A stretch of DNA of 14,940 bases from Oscillospiraceae bacterium (lineage in GTDB: Bacteria > Bacillota > Clostridia > Oscillospirales > Acutalibacteraceae), in NCBI GenBank assembly GCA_015066165.1, contig SVOX01000023.1:1-14940 (forward strand), given 5' to 3'. The notes under the pieces are model-generated. The model did no database searches, was not told the DNA's origin, and saw nothing but the letters and a program-made list of their open reading frames with translations. Position 1 is the stretch's first letter. Each line of letters opens with the position of its first letter. Made by a program: the position numbers and the translations under genes. Shown here piece by piece: positions 7,042-12,544 of the stretch.

Positions 7042-7596
7042 ATGAACGAATTATTAAAAGTAACTGAAGAAAAAATGACTAAAACCGTGGCAGTGCTTGA
7101 CCGTGAATATAAATCTATTCGCGCAGGCAGAGCAAACGTTTCTGTTTTAGATAAAATTACTGTAGATTATTACGGCGCCCCCACTCCCATTCAACAAATG
7201 GCGGCGGTATCTGTTCCGGAACCGAGAATTCTTATGATTCAACCTTGGGACGCTACAACACTTAAAGAAATTGAAAAAGCAATTTTAGTATCTGACATTG
7301 GTATCAACCCTCAAAACGACGGTCGTGTTATTCGTCTTTCTTTCCCACCTCTTACCGAGGAACGCAGAAAAGAAATTGTTAAAGATGTTAAAAAGACCGC
7401 CGAAGAAAGTAAAGTTGCTATTCGTAATACTCGCCGTGATGCTTTGGAAAAATTAAAGCAAATGCAAAAGTCAAGCCAAATCACAGAAGATGACCAATCG
7501 AATGGCGAAAAGAAAATTCAAAAACTTACCGATAATTACTGTAAAGAAATTGACGATTTATCGAGCTTGAAGGAAAAAGAAATTTTAGAAATTTAA
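7042..7596 (+). CDS. frr: Ribosome recycling factor
   Basis: With EF-G, RRF splits post-termination ribosomes. The 184-residue protein is full length (usual 185) and shows the conserved SIRAGRANVSVLDKI block, YYGAPTPIQQMA, RILMIQPWD, and the C-terminal helical arm with RKEIVKDVKK and RNTRRDA. Its AGGAGG site (about 7029-7034) overlaps the pyrH stop codon and the ATG follows 11 bp after that stop, so the two genes are tightly coupled. A weak hairpin lies between it and uppS. Confidence 0.97.
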   Translation: MNELLKVTEEKMTKTVAVLDREYKSIRAGRANVSVLDKITVDYYGAPTPIQQMAAVSVPEPRILMIQPWDATTLKEIEKAILVSDIGINPQNDGRVIRLSFPPLTEERRKEIVKDVKKTAEESKVAIRNTRRDALEKLKQMQKSSQITEDDQSNGEKKIQKLTDNYCKEIDDLSSLKEKEILEI

Positions 7597-7602
7597 TTTT
7601 TT

Positions 7603-7630
7603 GCGGTCCCACTTTTTGTGAGACCGCTTT
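7603..7630 (+). terminator. Weak hairpin after frr (leaky terminator or processing site)
   Basis: GCGGTC (7603-7608) pairs with GACCGC (7622-7627), with a C/A mismatch and then CAC/GTG around a T5 loop. Only a short TTTAT follows, so it is a poor terminator. It sits in the 51-bp frr-uppS gap and probably lowers or processes the transcript rather than ending it, since the downstream genes have no clear promoter of their own. Confidence 0.4.
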
Positions 7631-7647
7631 ATACATAAGGTGAGATT

Positions 7648-8358
7648 ATGTTTTTTAAAAAGAAACTTAAAGAAAGACCGCTTCCAAAACATATTGCAAT
7701 TATTATGGACGGTAACGGAAGATGGGCAAAAAAACAGGGTTTGCCACGAAGTGCAGGTCACGTAGCGGGGGCTAAAACTTTTAAAAACATTGCCCGTTAT
7801 TGCAATAAAATCGGACTTTCGTATTTAACCGTTTACGCCTTTTCAACTGAAAACTGGAAAAGACCGCAACAAGAAGTGGAAGGCATTATGAATTTGCTTC
7901 GTGATTATCTTCGTGATGCCGAAAATTTTAAAGATGAAAACATTAGAGTAAGATTTTTAGGCAACCGTGAACCGTTGGCAGATGATATTAAGGAATTAAT
8001 GCTTAAAAATGAAAATGAAAGCAAAAATGCCACAGGTCTTAATCTCAATATTGCTATAAACTACGGCGGCAGAGATGAAATCACAACCGCTGTTCGTGAA
8101 ATTGTGAAAAGCGGTGTAGCGGTAGAAGATATAACCGAAGAACTAATATCTCAAAACCTTTACACAAAAGATATGCCCGACCCTGATTTTATAATAAGAC
8201 CAAGCGGTGAGTACCGTCTTTCAAATTATCTTATTTGGCAGTCGGCTTATGCGGAATATTGGTTTTCTGATGTTTTGTGGCCTGATTTTTCATCGAAACA
8301 TTTAGAAAAAGCGATAGAAGATTTTAACAAGCGTAACCGCAGATTTGGAGGCGTGTAA
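7648..8358 (+). CDS. uppS: Isoprenyl transferase (undecaprenyl diphosphate synthase)
   Basis: This cis-prenyltransferase extends farnesyl-PP with isopentenyl-PP to make the C55 lipid carrier for peptidoglycan and other wall polymers. The 236 residues contain MDGNGRWA (20-27, catalytic D21), the AFSTENWKRP block (64-73), NYGGRDEI (138-145), and a C-terminal substrate block RPSGEYRLSNYLIWQSAYAE (184-203). The usual RTSGE/RTGGE here reads RPSGE. The ATG at 7648 follows AAGGTGAG. In the same operon dxr and ispG feed its substrate supply through the MEP pathway. Product chain length is inferred from family and context. Confidence 0.95.
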   Translation: MFFKKKLKERPLPKHIAIIMDGNGRWAKKQGLPRSAGHVAGAKTFKNIARYCNKIGLSYLTVYAFSTENWKRPQQEVEGIMNLLRDYLRDAENFKDENIRVRFLGNREPLADDIKELMLKNENESKNATGLNLNIAINYGGRDEITTAVREIVKSGVAVEDITEELISQNLYTKDMPDPDFIIRPSGEYRLSNYLIWQSAYAEYWFSDVLWPDFSSKHLEKAIEDFNKRNRRFGGV

Positions 8359-8448
8359 GTTAAAATTTTTCATACAAAATTTTAACAGTGAATAATAAAG
8401 AGTGAATGTGTCGGCTATGACGACTGTATATAATGGAGTGATAAAATA
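8359..8448 (+). repeat. uppS-cdsA spacer: 11-bp inverted repeat and heptamer direct repeats
   Basis: GTTAAAATTTT (8359-8369) and AAAATTTTAAC (8376-8386) form a perfect inverted repeat around TCATAC, starting on the base after the uppS stop. It is AT-only in the centre and has no T tail, so it is not a good terminator. Next come 7-bp units AGTGAAT (8387-8393), AATAAAG (8394-8400) and AGTGAAT (8401-8407). A small GTCG/CGAC stem follows, then the GGAG site (8435-8438) for cdsA. It looks like a small intergenic repeat inserted in the operon. Confidence 0.55.
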
Positions 8449-9243
8449 ATGAAAACTCGTATAATTTCGGGCGCTGTAATGGCTTTAATATTGGCGGCAA
8501 TTTTAGCGGTTGGTTTTTTGTGGCAATCAATTGTAATAACTATTGCTGTGGCTCTTTTGGCGGCAGGTGCAGTATTTGAACTTATACACAATGCCGCAGG
8601 CATTAAGAAAAAAACCATTGTGATTGGTGCATGTTTATTTGCGGCACTTACGGTTATTGCAGGTAATACTTTGTTTATTTACGGACTTATCAGCGTGATA
8701 GTTCTTTACGGTGTTTTTGCTGCAGTTATGATACTTGTAAATCATAAAGAGTTTGACATTGGCAAAATTGCTTTGGTTTATGCTTTGCCTGTGCCGTTTT
8801 CGTTGGCTTTTTATTTGTTAAACGCAATAATAAATTCCGAGAACGGATTTTATTATTTATTGCTTTTGCTCGTTTTTTCGTGCGTTTGCGATATGGGTGC
8901 TTATTTTACCGGTGTTACAATTGGAAAACACAAACTTTGCCCCGAAATCAGTCCTAAAAAGACGGTTGAAGGTGCGGTTGGCGGTATAGTTGCCAGTTTG
9001 ATTTTTGCAGTTGTAATTTCACTTTTGTTTAAGAAGTTTAGCATTGGTGTTATTGTAGCAACAGTACCGCTTTGTGTTTTGGGAATGATAGGTGACCTTT
9101 TTGCCTCTGCTATTAAGCGTTCGGTAGGGCTTAAAGATTACGGTAATTTAATTCCCGGTCACGGTGGAATTATGGACAGGGTTGACAGCATAATAATGAT
9201 AGCACCCCTAATGTTTGTATTAATGCTTTGGGAAGTAATATAA
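8449..9243 (+). CDS. cdsA: Phosphatidate cytidylyltransferase (CDP-diacylglycerol synthase)
   Basis: CdsA makes CDP-diacylglycerol from phosphatidic acid and CTP in the cytoplasmic membrane, the branch point to all phospholipids. The 264-residue protein is rich in hydrophobic helices (for example 8-48, 57-97, 105-129, 135-148, 182-213) and ends in the family signature GDLFASAIKR...GLKDYGNLIPGHGGIMDRVDS (215-247). SPKKTVEGAVGG (168-179) and CDMGAYFTG (147-155) precede it. The ATG at 8449 is 10 bp after GGAG. Its stop shares one base with the dxr start (TAATG), a sign of coupling. Confidence 0.96.
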   Translation: MKTRIISGAVMALILAAILAVGFLWQSIVITIAVALLAAGAVFELIHNAAGIKKKTIVIGACLFAALTVIAGNTLFIYGLISVIVLYGVFAAVMILVNHKEFDIGKIALVYALPVPFSLAFYLLNAIINSENGFYYLLLLLVFSCVCDMGAYFTGVTIGKHKLCPEISPKKTVEGAVGGIVASLIFAVVISLLFKKFSIGVIVATVPLCVLGMIGDLFASAIKRSVGLKDYGNLIPGHGGIMDRVDSIIMIAPLMFVLMLWEVI

Positions 9244-10379
9244 TGAAAAAATTAGTGATTTTGGGCTCAACGGGGTCTATTGGTACTCAAGCGCTTGAAG
9301 TATGCCGTCGTGACGGATATAAAGTTGTGGCATTGGCGGCAGGCGGGAATATTGAACTGCTTGAAAAACAGGCAAGAGAATTTAAAGTTAAAGCGGTTGC
9401 GGTATTCGATGAAATAAAAGCAAAGGAACTTAAAATAAAACTCGCCGATACCGATATTTCGGTTTTTTCGGGCATTGACGGTGTTTGCTTTGTAGCCGGG
9501 ATGGAAGCCGATATTGCGCTTAATTCTATTGTTGGTATTGCGGGGCTAAGACCTACACTTGCCGCTATTGAGAGCGGAAAAGATATTGCCCTTGCCAATA
9601 AAGAAACCTTGGTAACAGGCGGTGACATTGTAAACGCCAAAGCCAAAGAAAAGGGTGTTAAAATATTGCCGGTTGACAGTGAACATTCGGCAATATTTCA
9701 GTCGCTTCAGGGCTCACCGCAAAAATCTGTAAGAAAAATTTTGCTTACGGCTTCGGGCGGTCCGTTTTATAAGAAAACCCGTAAGGATTTAGAAAACGCA
9801 ACTGTAAAAGAGGCGCTTAATCATCCTAATTGGTCTATGGGTGCTAAAATTACAATTGATTCGGCAACCCTTATGAATAAAGGACTCGAGGTTATTGAAG
9901 CGGTGCATTTGTTTGGTTTGCCGGCAAGTGATATTGAAGTATTGGTTCACAGGCAAAGTATTGTTCATTCGGGTGTTGAATTTTCGGACGGTGCGGTTAT
10001 TGCGCAACTGGGAACTCCTGATATGCGTTTGCCAATACAGTATGCACTCACTTATCCACAGCGTAGCGATTACGCTTTTGAGCATTTAAATCTTGCCGAT
10101 ATTGGAACCTTAACCTTTGAAAAGCCAGATACACAAACTTTCCGTTGTTTGCCTTTGTGTATTAAAGCCATAACCGAAGGCGGTCTTAAACCTACGGCAG
10201 TAAACGGTGCAAACGAACAAGCGGTTAAACTTTTCTTGGAAGGTAAAATTAAATTTTTACAAATTGCCGATTTGGTGGAAAAAGCGCTTGAAAGTGTTAA
10301 TAATAAAAAAGAGTTTACGTTAGATGATATATTAGAAACAGATAAATTATCCCGTGAATGCGTGTTAAAGAATATCTGA
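9243..10379 (+). CDS. dxr: 1-deoxy-D-xylulose-5-phosphate reductoisomerase
   Basis: Dxr (IspC) converts DXP to 2-C-methyl-D-erythritol 4-phosphate with NADPH and a divalent metal, the first committed MEP step and the target of fosmidomycin. Visible are the NADPH loop GSTGSIGTQ (8-16), LANKETLVTGG, the metal-site block PVDSEHSAIFQSLQG, LTASGGPF, WSMGAKITIDSATLMNKG with GLEVIEA, HRQSIVHSG, GTPDMRLPIQYA, and the closing NGANE. The 378 residues match the family. The start is the ATG at 9243 overlapping the cdsA stop; a TTG at 9228 would add five non-homologous residues inside cdsA. It is followed by a heptamer repeat before rseP. Confidence 0.97.
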   Translation: MKKLVILGSTGSIGTQALEVCRRDGYKVVALAAGGNIELLEKQAREFKVKAVAVFDEIKAKELKIKLADTDISVFSGIDGVCFVAGMEADIALNSIVGIAGLRPTLAAIESGKDIALANKETLVTGGDIVNAKAKEKGVKILPVDSEHSAIFQSLQGSPQKSVRKILLTASGGPFYKKTRKDLENATVKEALNHPNWSMGAKITIDSATLMNKGLEVIEAVHLFGLPASDIEVLVHRQSIVHSGVEFSDGAVIAQLGTPDMRLPIQYALTYPQRSDYAFEHLNLADIGTLTFEKPDTQTFRCLPLCIKAITEGGLKPTAVNGANEQAVKLFLEGKIKFLQIADLVEKALESVNNKKEFTLDDILETDKLSRECVLKNI

Positions 10380-10406
10380 TTACGCATTCCGCATTACGAA
10401 TTAAAT
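10379..10406 (+). repeat. Imperfect tandem 7-bp repeat between dxr and rseP
   Basis: Four back-to-back heptamers start on the last base of the dxr stop: ATTACGC, ATTCCGC, ATTACGA, ATTAAAT. They fill almost the whole 30-bp gap. A 12-bp palindrome TTAAAATTTTAA (10417-10428) lies just inside the rseP reading frame and shares AAAATTTTAAC with the uppS-cdsA spacer. No ribosome-binding site is visible in this gap. Confidence 0.55.
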
Positions 10407-10409
10407 TAG

Positions 10410-11462
10410 TTGGTGATTAAAATTTTAACTTTTTGGAGTAACGTTTGGCCCTATTTAGTGGCGGTGCTTTTGTTTTTAGTGCTTATTGTAATCCACGAAT
10501 TTGGGCATTTTATAGCCGCAAAACTTTTGGGTGTTAGAGTTAACGAATTTGCCGTAGGTTTTGGCCCACGTCTTTTTTCGAAGCAGTGGGGTGAAACTAA
10601 ATATGCACTTAATCTTGTGCCGTTGGGCGGATACTGTGCGATGGAAGGTGAAGATGAAGACAGCACCGACCAAAACGCCTTTTGTAATAAGTCGGCTTGG
10701 CGTAGATTTTTAATTGTTGTAATGGGTGCAACCTTTAATTTAATTTTGGGTGTTATTATTGTTGCAATAATTTTAGCCCCAACCGAAAGATTTGCCACAA
10801 CCACTATTGCCGAGTTTGATAAGGGTGCCATAAGCCAACAAAGCGGATTAATGGCAAACGATAAAATTGTAAAGGTTGACGGCAGAACAATTTTCACAAC
10901 CTATGATTTAAGTTATGCTTTTACAAATGTTAAAGACGGTAAAGTTGATATAACGGTTGAACGTGACGGAAAAAAGACTCAACTTGAAGATGTAACCTTT
11001 AAAACCGAAACACACGAAAATATAGACTTTTTAACGGTTGATTTTAAGGTTTACGGCGAAGAAAAAACTTTTGTAAGTTACGTTAAAAATATTTTTAAAA
11101 CTTCACTTTCTTACTGTGTTGTAATCTGGCGAAGTTTTATAGATTTAATTGGCGGAAAATACGGTATTAGTGCGGTATCGGGCCCTGTGGGTGTTACAGT
11201 GGTAATTGCAAATGCCGCAAAACAAAGTCTTCAAAGTTTGCTTCCAATAATGGCGTTTATAAGCATAAATTTGGGAATTTTCAATCTTTTCCCGATTCCC
11301 GCGCTTGACGGCGGACGGCTTTTGTTTATTTTGTTTGAAATGATATTCCGCAAACCTGTACCGCAAAAATATGAATCTATAGTTCACACGGTTGGCTTTG
11401 TGGCGCTTATTGGATTTATGATTTTAATTGTTGCAAAAGATGTTTTGAGTTTAATTTTTTAA
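10410..11462 (+). CDS. rseP: Site-2 zinc metalloprotease RseP/RasP
   Basis: This intramembrane protease of the M50 family cuts transmembrane substrates such as anti-sigma factors and remnant signal peptides. It has an N-terminal membrane segment carrying HEFGH (29-33, zinc ligands H29 and H33, catalytic E30), a second hydrophobic stretch (100-123), a PDZ domain (about 128-190) that gates substrate, and a third helix with FNLFPIPALDGG (291-302, third ligand D300). The 350 residues fit Bacillota RasP, which has a single PDZ domain. The start is uncertain. TTG (10410) and GTG (10413) are possible but neither has a recognisable ribosome-binding site; a GTG at 10458 would shorten the first helix. 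It stops 15 bp before the ispG ATG. Confidence 0.93.
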   Translation: MVIKILTFWSNVWPYLVAVLLFLVLIVIHEFGHFIAAKLLGVRVNEFAVGFGPRLFSKQWGETKYALNLVPLGGYCAMEGEDEDSTDQNAFCNKSAWRRFLIVVMGATFNLILGVIIVAIILAPTERFATTTIAEFDKGAISQQSGLMANDKIVKVDGRTIFTTYDLSYAFTNVKDGKVDITVERDGKKTQLEDVTFKTETHENIDFLTVDFKVYGEEKTFVSYVKNIFKTSLSYCVVIWRSFIDLIGGKYGISAVSGPVGVTVVIANAAKQSLQSLLPIMAFISINLGIFNLFPIPALDGGRLLFILFEMIFRKPVPQKYESIVHTVGFVALIGFMILIVAKDVLSLIF

Positions 11463-11477
11463 AATTTGGAGAAGTTT

Positions 11478-12530
11478 ATGTTCACAAATGATAAAACAGT
11501 AAAAGTTAAAGTGGGTAATACTTTTATTGGCGGCGGTGCGCCTGTTACGGTGCAGTCAATGCTTTGTGTACCTGCTCACGATATTAAGGGAAACGTTTCA
11601 CAAGCGTTGGCGCTTGAGAAAGCAGGATGCGATATTGTAAGAGTAACTGTGCCCGATAGTGAAGCGTTAAAAACAGTAAAAGCGTTAAAAGAGGCAATAA
11701 AAATACCGCTTGTGGCAGATATTCATTTTGATTATCGCTTGGCGCTCGAAAGTGTTTCAATGGGTGTTGATAAAGTTAGAATAAACCCAGGTAATATTGG
11801 TGACGAAAGCAAGGTTAAAATGGTGGCTGATGCTTGTCGCTTGGCGGGTGTGCCTATTAGAATTGGTGTAAATTCAGGTTCGCTTGAAAAAGAAATTTTG
11901 GCAAAATACGGTTCTGTAACCCCTGAAGCCATGGTTGAAAGCGGACTTTATCATATTGGACTTTTGGAAAAATATGATTTTTCGGATATTGTTTTGTCGC
12001 TTAAATCTTCGGATACTTTTAAAATGTATAAAGCGTACGAATTGGCAGCCGAAAAGTGCCGTTATCCTTTGCACCTTGGCGTTACCGAAGCCGGTACCGA
12101 AAATATGGGTGTAATAAAATCGGCTGCAGGAATAGGCGGACTTTTGCTTAGAGGTATTGGTAATACAATTAGAATTTCTTTAACTGATGACCCTGTAAAA
12201 GAAGTAGAAGCAGGTAAAAAACTGCTAAAAGCCATTGGTCTTCGCAATGATGGAATAAAGTTTGTTTCGTGCCCTACTTGCGGTAGAACTGAAATTGATT
12301 TAATTGGTATTGCAAAAGCGGCTGAAAAACGCCTTGAAAACGTGAATAAAAACATAACGGTTGCAATTATGGGTTGTGTTGTAAACGGTCCGGGAGAAGC
12401 CAGCGCTGCTGATATTGGAATTGCAGGTGGTAAGGGTTGCGGTGTGCTCTTTAAAAAGGGTGAAATCATTTGCAAACTTAAAGAAGAAGAGTTGCTTGAC
12501 CGTTTGGTAGAAGAAATAGAAAAGATGTAA
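11478..12530 (+). CDS. ispG: (E)-4-hydroxy-3-methylbut-2-enyl-diphosphate synthase
   Basis: IspG (GcpE) reductively opens methylerythritol cyclodiphosphate to HMBPP using a 4Fe-4S cluster, the penultimate MEP step. The protein has a TIM-barrel part (VQSMLC, VADIHFDYRLAL 79-90, RINPGNIGD 101-109, IRIGVNSGSLE) and a cluster domain with CPTCGR (C265, C268) and MGCVVNGPGEA (C300, E307), so all three cysteines and the glutamate ligand are present. The 350-residue length is the compact bacterial type. The ATG at 11478 follows GGAGAAG (11468-11474). A TTG at 11466 overlaps that site and is not the start. Fifteen bases separate it from both rseP and polC, and with dxr it gives two MEP enzymes in one operon. 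Confidence 0.97.
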   Translation: MFTNDKTVKVKVGNTFIGGGAPVTVQSMLCVPAHDIKGNVSQALALEKAGCDIVRVTVPDSEALKTVKALKEAIKIPLVADIHFDYRLALESVSMGVDKVRINPGNIGDESKVKMVADACRLAGVPIRIGVNSGSLEKEILAKYGSVTPEAMVESGLYHIGLLEKYDFSDIVLSLKSSDTFKMYKAYELAAEKCRYPLHLGVTEAGTENMGVIKSAAGIGGLLLRGIGNTIRISLTDDPVKEVEAGKKLLKAIGLRNDGIKFVSCPTCGRTEIDLIGIAKAAEKRLENVNKNITVAIMGCVVNGPGEASAADIGIAGGKGCGVLFKKGEIICKLKEEELLDRLVEEIEKM

Positions 12531-12544
12531 CGGAGTTGAAAAAA

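Noticed and set aside
8359..8386. A terminator between uppS and cdsA
   Set aside because: The inverted repeat is almost entirely A/T and no T run follows it; the conserved operon order and lack of a convincing downstream promoter argue for read-through.
9287..9646. A 119-codon minus-strand ORF opposite dxr
   Set aside because: Antisense to the NADPH-binding region of dxr, with no independent signals.
10451..10897. A 148-codon minus-strand ORF opposite rseP
   Set aside because: Antisense shadow of the HEFGH and PDZ-coding region; low-complexity translation with no family resemblance.
12062..12475. A 137-codon minus-strand ORF opposite ispG
   Set aside because: Antisense to the conserved iron-sulfur domain of ispG; serine/proline-rich composition typical of a mirrored coding frame.
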